From Gammaproteobacteria bacterium (GTDB taxonomy: Bacteria > Pseudomonadota > Gammaproteobacteria > Steroidobacterales > Rariloculaceae): a stretch of 64,000 nucleotides of DNA. The notes under the pieces were generated by a model. It saw nothing but the letters and a program-made list of their open reading frames with translations. It was not told the DNA's origin and searched no databases. Position numbers and translations under genes: made by a program. The DNA lies in the NCBI GenBank assembly GCA_022826245.1, contig JAJDVG010000010.1, positions 134,801-198,800 of the forward strand, given 5' to 3'. Shown here piece by piece: positions 10,016-18,604 of this stretch. Every line of letters starts with the position of its first letter. The first letter of the stretch is position 1.

Positions 10016-10903
10016 TCAATTTCCGTCTTCCGGGTGCGGCGTCCAGTCCGGCGGTCGCCACAGATGACCGAGCTTCACGCCGGCCCCCCGCGCCGTGCGA
10101 ACCTGCCGGCCCAGCCGCGCAAAGCCGTGGAAGAACACCACGAAGGGATTGACCGTGCCGAGCGGCGTCGTGATGCCGTAGACGACTTTCTCCCGCTCTT
10201 CCTCAATGGTGCCGAACAGCCGGTCCCACACGATGAAAATGCCGCCGTAGTTCCTGTCGATGTATTGCGGGTTGCTGCCGTGATGCACCCGGTGGTGCGA
10301 GGGCGTGTTCATCACCGCCTCTACCGGGCGCGGCAGCTTGCCAATCGTCTCGGTGTGGAGCGCCGTCTGGTAGAGCTGCACCACGGCTTCGCAGAACAGG
10401 ACGAGGATCGGATTGAAGCCCGCGAGCACCAGCGGGATATGGAAGAACAGCGGGAAGAACCCGTCCAGCGGCCCGAAACGGTAGGCCACGGAGATGTTGA
10501 AGTAGGGCGAGCTGTGGTGGACGGTGTGGGTCGCCCACCCGATCCCCACCCGGTGCGTGAAGCGATGCTCCCAGTAGTAGGCAAGGTCCGCCAGCACCAC
10601 GCACAGCGCCACGGACCAAGGCGTGATGGGGACCGTCATCACCCGGAAGTACTCGTAGACGTAGTAATAGGCGCCGACGTAGAACGCCCCGAGCAGCAAG
10701 TAGGCGATCCCGATGAAGGCGAAGAGCGTCACGAAGTTGGTGACGGTATCGCCGATGATGTTCCGGGTCAGAGCCTTCTTCAGCGCCAGCCGCGTGAGTT
10801 CGAACAGCAGGAACGCGCTCATCGCCAGGAAGATCCATTCGTCGAGCAGGACCTCCCATTCGTAGATCCGGTTTTCTGAAATTGCCGCGTTCAGGAATTC
10901 CAT
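10016..10903 (-). CDS. Sterol desaturase / fatty acid hydroxylase superfamily protein
   Basis: This is a di-iron membrane oxygenase of the fatty acid hydroxylase superfamily; the substrate cannot be told from sequence. The 295-residue product has four or five hydrophobic segments and the three diagnostic histidine boxes: HRFTH (about 154), HTVHH (about 166) and HRVHH (about 237). A further conserved WDRLFGT block follows. The start ATG at 10903 precedes a soluble N-terminus and the first helix. It is convergent with the DUF445 gene across a 74-base spacer and stands alone as a unit. Confidence 0.85.
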   Translation of the reverse strand: MEFLNAAISENRIYEWEVLLDEWIFLAMSAFLLFELTRLALKKALTRNIIGDTVTNFVTLFAFIGIAYLLLGAFYVGAYYYVYEYFRVMTVPITPWSVALCVVLADLAYYWEHRFTHRVGIGWATHTVHHSSPYFNISVAYRFGPLDGFFPLFFHIPLVLAGFNPILVLFCEAVVQLYQTALHTETIGKLPRPVEAVMNTPSHHRVHHGSNPQYIDRNYGGIFIVWDRLFGTIEEEREKVVYGITTPLGTVNPFVVFFHGFARLGRQVRTARGAGVKLGHLWRPPDWTPHPEDGN

Positions 10904-10978
10904 CGCGCGTTACCAATTCCGCCGCCGGGTGCGACGGTCATGCATTGAATGGCCCGCCCGCCGGAATCCGTGCGCAGC

Positions 10979-11596
10979 TTATCGCACGCGATAGCCGTCC
11001 CGGTTCCGTGCCGGTGGCCGCGATGCGAACTGGTTGATCCAATGTACTTTTGCCGGAGTCGTCAGGCCCGCCAGGAGCATGGCCCGGGCGATCTCGTAAA
11101 TTGTCAGGCTGGCGCGGGACAGCAGGTACGCCAATTCGATCATGCGCAGGCGCGTGAGGAACTGCTCGACAATGTGGGCTTCGTGGTCGGTGAGGCGATC
11201 GGCGCGAAGCAGGCGACGAAGCTTTCCGCCGTCCGGGCGCGGATTGATTCCGGCCAAGTGGTCGGCGGCGAGCGTTTCCAGGTAGCGGTCGGGACTTGCG
11301 CACGGTGTGCGGCGACGGGCGTTCTCGTGATCGAACCATTCGATGGGCATCGGAGGCATCCTCGCCATGAACTCCGCGGGGCGGCCACCCTCGAACCGCG
11401 TCGGCGGTTTACCGGATCCGCCGATCAGGGAACCGTATTCGCCCATCCGAGAATCGCGCATATCAAGGCGGCGCCGGCGAGCCTCGGCGACGCGCTGCCG
11501 CTCGTAGGCCGCGATCCGCTCTTCGGCGGTAGGCACATGATCGCCCGGCGGCGGCGGGGAGTGGTAGGCGTGGCGGACAGCGTCGAAGTCGATCAT
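10979..11596 (-). CDS. Unrecognised 205-residue protein coupled to an AbiEii-type nucleotidyltransferase
   Basis: I do not recognise this protein. It has a Pro-rich start (about residues 13-22), a charged Arg/Glu helix (TAEERIAAYERQRVAEARRR), a middle section with two Pro-rich turns, and a C-terminal half that looks all-helical (from TDHEAHIVEQFL to VHWINQFA). It lacks signal peptide, membrane helix and cysteine motifs typical of zinc binding. Its ATG overlaps the stop of the upstream nucleotidyltransferase by four bases, which argues for coupled expression and possibly a physical complex. It might be an antitoxin or an accessory factor, but that is inference from position only. Confidence 0.6.
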   Translation of the reverse strand: MIDFDAVRHAYHSPPPPGDHVPTAEERIAAYERQRVAEARRRRLDMRDSRMGEYGSLIGGSGKPPTRFEGGRPAEFMARMPPMPIEWFDHENARRRTPCASPDRYLETLAADHLAGINPRPDGGKLRRLLRADRLTDHEAHIVEQFLTRLRMIELAYLLSRASLTIYEIARAMLLAGLTTPAKVHWINQFASRPPARNRDGYRVR

Positions 11597-12315
11597 GGCC
11601 AGCGCTCGTCGAGGGACGCGACGTCATCCGGATTGGCTGCAAATAAATTCCGGGCGTTTCGGGCGAGATTGCGCACAAGATCAGGCCAGGCAGGTTCGCG
11701 AACTGGTTCCCCGCTGGACCAATTAGCCGGGAGCGCCTCCAGTTCGCTCGCGATAGCGGCCCGTTCTCCGGCGGTAACTGAGCGGAGCGCCCGGCTCAGG
11801 GATTCGGGATCGTGGCGCTTGGCTGCCAGGAAGTCATAGAGATCGCGTTCGGTGATTTCCCCGAGGTCAAGGATGCGACTTTGAAGCTTCCTCGCAAGAA
11901 TCTCCGCCGAACTCTCAAGAGGCATATTCGTGCCGTGAGCTGATTCTGAGTAGTCGTCAATTACGGTCGGGCGCGGGATGGTCATCAAGGTGGCCGGGCC
12001 TTCCACGAAACTGACGCGGAGCCAGCCGCGCTCTACTTCCACAGAACCTTCTCCGGTCTCCGCGACCAGTTGCTCAAGGGCGGAGAGCACCTCGTCGCGC
12101 CGTGCCACGATCCGCTGCCGATAACTGTTGTGATCGGTGAACAGGTCGATGTCCGTGCTCACACGGTGCTGCCAGCGCGACGCAAGCACAGTACCGCCTC
12201 CCAGAACGCAGCCGTCCTTACCGAGCCATGTGGAAAACAAGGGCGCGACGCGCTTCAAGACGATGCCCGGGCTACCTTCAATGACGATCCGGGTTCGCTT
12301 CATGCTGGTGGTCAC
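11593..12315 (-). CDS. AbiEii/AbiGii-type (DUF1814) nucleotidyltransferase
   Basis: The 240-residue product looks like the toxin half of a type IV toxin-antitoxin pair. The nucleotidyltransferase core is GGGTVLAS...R.STDIDLF at about residues 38-58 (Gly-rich loop plus DxD metal site). The family's second block is also present: an ARKLQSRI lysine segment followed by RDLYDFL. The GTG at 12315 is used as start; an ATG four codons later is an alternative. No AbiEi-type winged-helix antitoxin lies upstream, where it is normally found; instead a 205-residue unknown gene follows. Local A+T-rich stretches hint at acquisition. The family call is fairly secure; toxicity is inference. Confidence 0.75.
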   Translation of the reverse strand: MTTSMKRTRIVIEGSPGIVLKRVAPLFSTWLGKDGCVLGGGTVLASRWQHRVSTDIDLFTDHNSYRQRIVARRDEVLSALEQLVAETGEGSVEVERGWLRVSFVEGPATLMTIPRPTVIDDYSESAHGTNMPLESSAEILARKLQSRILDLGEITERDLYDFLAAKRHDPESLSRALRSVTAGERAAIASELEALPANWSSGEPVREPAWPDLVRNLARNARNLFAANPDDVASLDERWP

Positions 12316-12409
12316 CGTGACTTGTCGCGGTAGTTGGGCTCGTACAACCGATCGCAGCTACGTTCCTTTTCAGCAGACTAGCACGTCGCTCATTATTGTC
12401 TGTGTCACC

Positions 12410-14101
<1,692 letters not shown>

Positions 14102-14112
14102 GGCCGCATCCT

Positions 14113-14188
14113 AGCAGCCTGCGCCGTAGGAAGTCGCGACAGCGAAAATTCGATATCGCCGTCCCGACTTCCTAGGGCGCAGGCTGCT
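14113..14188. repeat. Long palindromic repeat, family A copy 2
   Basis: Arms of 28 bp (14113-14140 and 14161-14188) are inverted complements with two mismatches around a 20-bp A+T-richer centre. The arm sequence agcagcctgcgcc and part of the centre match the element at 2341-2408. It fills almost the whole tesA-fadD gap. The RNA hairpin would be very stable but has no T-run, so a terminator or REP-type role are both possible. Confidence 0.8.
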
Positions 14189-14192
14189 AGCG

Positions 14193-14804
14193 TCAGAGAA
14201 GCTCCGCGAGCACGCGCCAGACGTTCTCGAAAATGATGGGTTGCCCGTTGGCGTTGGGGTGGATGCTGTCGCCCTGCATGAGTTCCGGACGCAGCGCGAC
14301 GCCTTCGAGCAGGAATTCGACGAGCGGAATCCCGTAGCGCTCGGCGAGCTCCGGATAGACGCCCGCGAACGCTCCCGTGTAGGCCGGGCCGTAATTCGGC
14401 GGGATCATGATCCCGGAGAGCACCGGAACGGCGCCGGAGTCCTGCACGAGTTCGATCATACGCGCGAGATTCTCGCGCATGTTGTCCACCGACAGTCCGC
14501 GCAGGCCATCGTTGCCGCCGAGCTCGATCACGACGATCGCGGGCTCCTGCGCCTCGAGCAGACGCGGCAGGCGGGTGAGCCCGCCGGACGTGGTGTCGCC
14601 GGCGATGCTGGCATTCACCACGTCGTAACCGTAAGCTTGGCGCTCCAGTTCGTTCGCCAGTATCTCCACCCAGGATCGTTCCGACCCCAGCCCGTAGCCG
14701 CTGCTCAGCGAGTCGCCGAGAACGACTATGGTCCGGTCCGCGCCCAAGGCCGGCAAGGCCTGGGAGGCAAGCACGACGAGGAGTGCAAGGGTACGTTTGA
14801 ACAT
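14193..14804 (-). CDS. tesA: Multifunctional acyl-CoA thioesterase I / arylesterase (GDSL, periplasmic)
   Basis: TesA is a periplasmic SGNH hydrolase that cleaves acyl-CoA and aryl or lysophospholipid esters. The 203-residue product has a signal peptide (residues 1-21, ending ALGA). The four SGNH blocks follow: GDSLSSGYGL (catalytic Ser), a Gly in block II, GGND (oxyanion hole), and DSIHPNANG (catalytic Asp and His). Its ATG at 14804 shares the palindrome CATG with the ybbA start on the other strand, so the two genes overlap by two bases head to head. fadD lies downstream in the same direction. Confidence 0.94.
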   Translation of the reverse strand: MFKRTLALLVVLASQALPALGADRTIVVLGDSLSSGYGLGSERSWVEILANELERQAYGYDVVNASIAGDTTSGGLTRLPRLLEAQEPAIVVIELGGNDGLRGLSVDNMRENLARMIELVQDSGAVPVLSGIMIPPNYGPAYTGAFAGVYPELAERYGIPLVEFLLEGVALRPELMQGDSIHPNANGQPIIFENVWRVLAELL

Positions 14805-15477
14805 GAATTCGGCAGACTATCTGCTCAGGGCCGAGTCCCTGACGAAAAAGGTTACCAGCCCCGAGGGGGAGCTGACCATCCTCGACGACGTGAGTCTCGA
14901 CATCGCGGCCGGCGAGTCCGCCGCCGTCGTTGGGCCCTCCGGCGCCGGCAAGACGACGCTGCTGTCGCTGCTGGCGGGCCTCGACGAACCCACTTCGGGG
15001 CAGGTCTGGCTCAACGGCGAGGAACTCACCGACCTCGACGAGGACGGCAGGGCTTCACTGCGCAACCGCGAGGTCGGTTTCATCTTCCAGTCCTTCCATC
15101 TGCTGCCCTCGCTTACCGCGATCGAGAACGTGCTCCTGCCGCTCGAGCTCAGCGCCACGCCGAACGCCAACGATCGCGCCCGCGAGGCGCTCGTCGAGGT
15201 CGGCCTCGACCACCGCCTGCGCCACTACCCGCGCCAGCTTTCCGGCGGCGAGAAGCAGCGCGTGGCCATCGCGCGCGCCTTCGTGACCGCGCCGTCGCTG
15301 CTGTTCGCGGACGAGCCCACGGGCAACCTCGACAACAAGACGGGCGGCCGCATCCTGAGCCTGCTCTTCGACCTCAATGCGGCCGCGGGCACCACGCTCG
15401 TGCTCGTCACCCACGATCTCGACGCGGCCGACCGCTGCGACCGCCTGCTCGAGCTTGCGAGCGGCCGGCTCGTCTGA
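14803..15477 (+). CDS. ybbA: ABC transporter ATP-binding protein YbbA
   Basis: YbbA is the ATPase of a MacB/LolD-type ABC system that normally works with the FtsX-like permease YbbP. The 224-residue product has Walker A GPSGAGKTT (about residues 45-53), a Q-loop (GFIFQSFHLLPSLTA), the signature LSGGEKQR, Walker B LLFADEPTGNLD and the switch His in VTHDL. The start at 14803 overlaps the tesA start. The expected ybbP gene is absent: only 91 bases separate ybbA from the convergent PEPC-like gene, so the permease must be elsewhere or lost. Confidence 0.92.
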   Translation: MNSADYLLRAESLTKKVTSPEGELTILDDVSLDIAAGESAAVVGPSGAGKTTLLSLLAGLDEPTSGQVWLNGEELTDLDEDGRASLRNREVGFIFQSFHLLPSLTAIENVLLPLELSATPNANDRAREALVEVGLDHRLRHYPRQLSGGEKQRVAIARAFVTAPSLLFADEPTGNLDNKTGGRILSLLFDLNAAAGTTLVLVTHDLDAADRCDRLLELASGRLV

Positions 15478-15568
15478 GGCGGCTCGGCCACGCCGCCCGA
15501 CAGGCGTTGTTCCCGGCGGCGTGCCAGGAGCGTGTCGCGCCTTGACGGACACCGGGCGTCCACGGGGC

Positions 15569-18292
15569 TCAGGCGGTGTCCTGCATGGCGTGGGCGATGC
15601 CGTTGACGCTTGCCTGCAGCGCCTGCAATACATCGTCGTCGTTGCGGCCGGCGCTGCGCCAGCGCTGCAGCAGATTGATCTGCAGCAGGCTCATCGGATC
15701 CACGTAGGGGTTTCTGAGCCTTATGCCCCGGCGCAGCGTCTCGGACCCTTCAAGCAGCTTCTCCTGTGAGTTGAGCCGTAAAACGCACGCAACGCAACGT
15801 TCGTATTCGTTGCGAATGACGGGAAAGAAGCGTTCGTGCAGCTCGCCCGCCAACCGCGAGTAACGCTTCGCGATGTCGAGGTCGGCTTTCGCGAGCGACA
15901 TCTCGACGCTCGAGACCAGGAAACGGAAGAAGCGCCACTGCCCGTACATCTGCGCGAGCGTGCCCTGGCCGAACAGCTCCATGCCCCGCTCGATGCCGCT
16001 CGCGAAGCCGAACCAGGCGGGCATCAGGCAGCGGTTCTGCGCCCAGGCGAATTCGAGCGTCGCCGCGTCGACGGCCTGCGGGCCGCTGCCCGCTGATGAA
16101 CTTGCGCCGATACCCAGACGCTCGAGCAGATCGATCGGCGTGGCTTTGCGGAAGTAGCGTTCAAACTCCGGCGTGCCGTGGACGAGCCCCTGATAGGCGT
16201 CGCGCGACGCCTCGGCGACCTCGCCCATTGCCGAGCGCCAGCGCCGCTGCTCGGGATGCTCGTCGGGGGGGCGTGCCGCGACGCTCAACACGGCGCTGAG
16301 CTTCTGCTCGAGCGTGCGCATCGCGATACCGCGCAGCCCGTAGTCGGTGTTGATCGTCTCGCCGTGTTCGGTCATGCGCAGGCGGCCCGCGATCGCGCCT
16401 GACGGCGCCGCGAGCACGGCGTCGAAGCCCCTGCCGCCGCGGTTGATCGCACAGCCGCGGCCGTGAAACAGCGTCAGTCGTACGCCGTAGCGTTCGAGCG
16501 TCGCAACGAGCGCGCGCTGGGCCTCGTCGAGCGTCCACGACGCCGAGACGACGCCGCCGTGGTCGCCGCCGTCGGAATGCTCGAGCATGATCATCTGGCG
16601 ATCGCCGCGCGCCCGGAGGTGGCTCCTGTAGCGCCCGTCCTCGAGAAGCCCCGCCATGATCGCTGCGGAGTTGCGCAGATCCTCCTCCGTCTCGAACAGC
16701 GGCACGATGTCGAGCGGCACGTCGGCGCCCTTGAGCCCAAGCCGCCCCCACCGGGCCAGCAGCAGCACCGACAGCACGTCGTCGGGACCGTGCGTCATCC
16801 TGACGATATAAGGACCGATCGCGCGCGCGCCGTACTTGCGCCGACAATGTGCGATCGCCTGAAAGACGCCGAGGATCTTGCGCGCTTCCGACGACAGCGG
16901 CCCGAGCGGCGACTCGCGCCGGTCGAGCGCCTCCTTGAGCCGCGCCGTGCGCCGCTCCGGCGTCCAGTCGAGCCATTCCCGCTCGTCGAGTCCCTCGGCG
17001 ACCACCCGTTGGTGCGTGAGCGCGTGCTGGCGAATGTCGAGCGTCGCCATGTGAAAGCCGAAGGTGCTAACGCGGCGCAGCAGCCGGTTGACCGCGAACA
17101 GGCCCGCATGCTGGCCGTGATTGGCGCGGAGGCTGTCCGCGATGAGCTCGATGTCCTGGCGTAGCTCGGCCGGCGACTCGTAGGGGAAGGCCCCGTCCTC
17201 GTGCGTCGCCTGCAGTCGGGCCTGCATGAGCCTGAGCAGAACCCGGTAAGGCATCTCCCTGTGCCTGACGGGCACGGCATGCGCCGCATGCGGAAAGTGC
17301 CCCGCGTACTCGCGGCTGCGAGCCTTGAGCTCGCTCGTGACCTTGATTCGCGACTCGCTCTGGCTCAACTGGCGCGCCAGGGCGCGGCACTCGTTGAAAT
17401 AGAGATTGAGCACGAGTGCGCGATGCCGCGCGAGGGATTCCCTGATGCTCTTGGCCGTGACGTTGGGGTCGCCGTCCATGTCGCCGCCGACGGAGGTCGA
17501 GAACCGTACGAGCACCGGTGGCCGGACGATGCGCGCCGCGTCGCCGTAGATCGTCAGCAACGCGTTCTCGAGGCTCTCGTAGAACGGCGGAATCATCCTG
17601 TACAGGACTTCGGCGATGAAGAACAGCACGTGCTCGGCATCGTCGCCGAGCCGGCGTTCGGTCGGCCGCTCCTCGGTCTGCCAGCCGGTCGTCATGTCGG
17701 TCCGCAGCCGGCCGAGCAACGCCGTGAGCTCATGCGGCGTGAGATAGGGATCGAGCATCCCCACGAGGTGCCTGGCGATTCTCTGCTGTTTCGCGAGCAG
17801 CGTCCGCCGCGTGGCCTGGGTGCGCGGCGCGCTGAACACCGGCTCGACGCGGGCTTGCGCGATGCACGCCTCGATTTCCGCAAGATTCACGCCTCCTGCC
17901 TTGAGCCGTTGCAGCGTGTCGATGAAGCCCAGCGGCTGCGGGGTGCTCGAATCGATCAGATAGTCGCGGCGGCGGCGGATCCTGTGGACCTTCTCGGCCA
18001 TGTTGACCATCTGGAAGTAGGTCGAGAACGCGCGAATGAGGTCGCGCGCGGTGATCGGCGTGAGTTCGGTGAGCGTATCCCTGAGCGTCCGGATCGCCCG
18101 CTTGTCGCCCTCGCGCAGCGCGATCGAAGCGCGGCGCGCGGACTCCACGAGATCGAACAGCGCCTCGCCGCCCTGATCCCTGACGAGTTCCCCGACCAGC
18201 GCGCCGAGGCGATGGACGTCCTCTCTGAGCGCCTTGTCCTTCTCGGCGAAGTGAATCGCCCGCAGGTCGGCTTGTGACGTCTCTTCGGTCAT
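15569..18292 (-). CDS. Phosphoenolpyruvate carboxylase-like protein with altered active-site motifs
   Basis: Full-length PEPC fold (907 residues) without frameshift. Family blocks remain: GGDMDGDPNVTA (about 255), DIRQ, FHGRG (609-613) and the C-terminal NPYVDPMSLLQINLL. However, key positions differ from active PEPCs: the catalytic-loop motif TAHPTE reads SAPRTQ at 154-159, so the essential His is Pro156; SDSAKDAG reads SDGGDHGG at 573-580, losing the Lys; FHGRGGS reads FHGRGCA; and the invariant C-terminal NTG reads DTA. The ATG at 18292 is chosen because it starts the PEPC-like sequence; the open frame upstream runs through palindromic repeats. PEPC fixes bicarbonate onto phosphoenolpyruvate to make oxaloacetate; whether this protein does so is doubtful. 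Confidence 0.88.
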   Translation of the reverse strand: MTEETSQADLRAIHFAEKDKALREDVHRLGALVGELVRDQGGEALFDLVESARRASIALREGDKRAIRTLRDTLTELTPITARDLIRAFSTYFQMVNMAEKVHRIRRRRDYLIDSSTPQPLGFIDTLQRLKAGGVNLAEIEACIAQARVEPVFSAPRTQATRRTLLAKQQRIARHLVGMLDPYLTPHELTALLGRLRTDMTTGWQTEERPTERRLGDDAEHVLFFIAEVLYRMIPPFYESLENALLTIYGDAARIVRPPVLVRFSTSVGGDMDGDPNVTAKSIRESLARHRALVLNLYFNECRALARQLSQSESRIKVTSELKARSREYAGHFPHAAHAVPVRHREMPYRVLLRLMQARLQATHEDGAFPYESPAELRQDIELIADSLRANHGQHAGLFAVNRLLRRVSTFGFHMATLDIRQHALTHQRVVAEGLDEREWLDWTPERRTARLKEALDRRESPLGPLSSEARKILGVFQAIAHCRRKYGARAIGPYIVRMTHGPDDVLSVLLLARWGRLGLKGADVPLDIVPLFETEEDLRNSAAIMAGLLEDGRYRSHLRARGDRQMIMLEHSDGGDHGGVVSASWTLDEAQRALVATLERYGVRLTLFHGRGCAINRGGRGFDAVLAAPSGAIAGRLRMTEHGETINTDYGLRGIAMRTLEQKLSAVLSVAARPPDEHPEQRRWRSAMGEVAEASRDAYQGLVHGTPEFERYFRKATPIDLLERLGIGASSSAGSGPQAVDAATLEFAWAQNRCLMPAWFGFASGIERGMELFGQGTLAQMYGQWRFFRFLVSSVEMSLAKADLDIAKRYSRLAGELHERFFPVIRNEYERCVACVLRLNSQEKLLEGSETLRRGIRLRNPYVDPMSLLQINLLQRWRSAGRNDDDVLQALQASVNGIAHAMQDTA

Positions 18293-18338
18293 GGGACGGC
18301 AGGGATTGTAACCGCTGGCCACATTGACTCGGCACCCC

Positions 18339-18430
18339 GGGGAGTCGCACTGTGGGCCGCTTGAAACACGCCGTGAATCCATCCCTGGAGGCTCCGCGCG
18401 CGCATCCCTGCGCGCGAGGGTTTCAAGCGG
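18339..18430. repeat. Palindromic repeat, family B copy 1 (right arm decayed)
   Basis: This copy shares about 92 bp with copy 2 at 18468, in the same orientation, starting ggggagtcgcactgtggg and carrying the nested gcgcgcgcatccctgcgcgcg hairpin in its centre (split here: gcgcgcgcat, ccctgcgcgcg). Its right arm matches only gtttcaagcgg and then diverges, so the outer stem is lost. It lies upstream of the PEPC-like gene. Confidence 0.8.
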
Positions 18431-18467
18431 TTCATAACGCCCGCCCGCTGGGTTGTCGCGGTGTGTC

Positions 18468-18577
18468 GGGGAGTCGCACTGTGGGCCGCTTGAAACACGC
18501 CGTGAATCCGTCCCTGGAGGCTCCGCGCGCGCATCCCTGCGCGCGAGGGTTTCAAGCGGCCCACAGTGCAACTCCCC
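18468..18577. repeat. Palindromic repeat, family B copy 2
   Basis: Arms of 29 bp at 18468-18496 and 18549-18577 are inverted complements with one mismatch. The centre contains a second, smaller hairpin built from cgcgcgc and gcgcgcg runs. It is a direct repeat of copy 1, about 129 bp away, and lies between the 3' end of the ABC exporter and the 5' end of the PEPC-like gene. Copy 3 at 20544 has the same centre in inverted orientation. Confidence 0.85.
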
Positions 18578-18604
18578 TTGTGTTCTCGGCTGACCATGGG
18601 GCCG

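Noticed and set aside
10904-12409. Integrated element with attachment repeats around the nucleotidyltransferase pair
   Set aside because: No flanking direct repeats, tRNA or integrase were seen; only a modest composition change.
18293-18571. In-frame upstream extension of the PEPC-like protein to 1000 residues
   Set aside because: The added part is translation of the palindromic repeats; PEPC-like sequence begins at the ATG at 18292.
18339-18577. Possible CRISPR-like array (two copies of a repeat 129 bp apart)
   Set aside because: Only two copies, each a large palindrome, with no spacer series and no cas genes.
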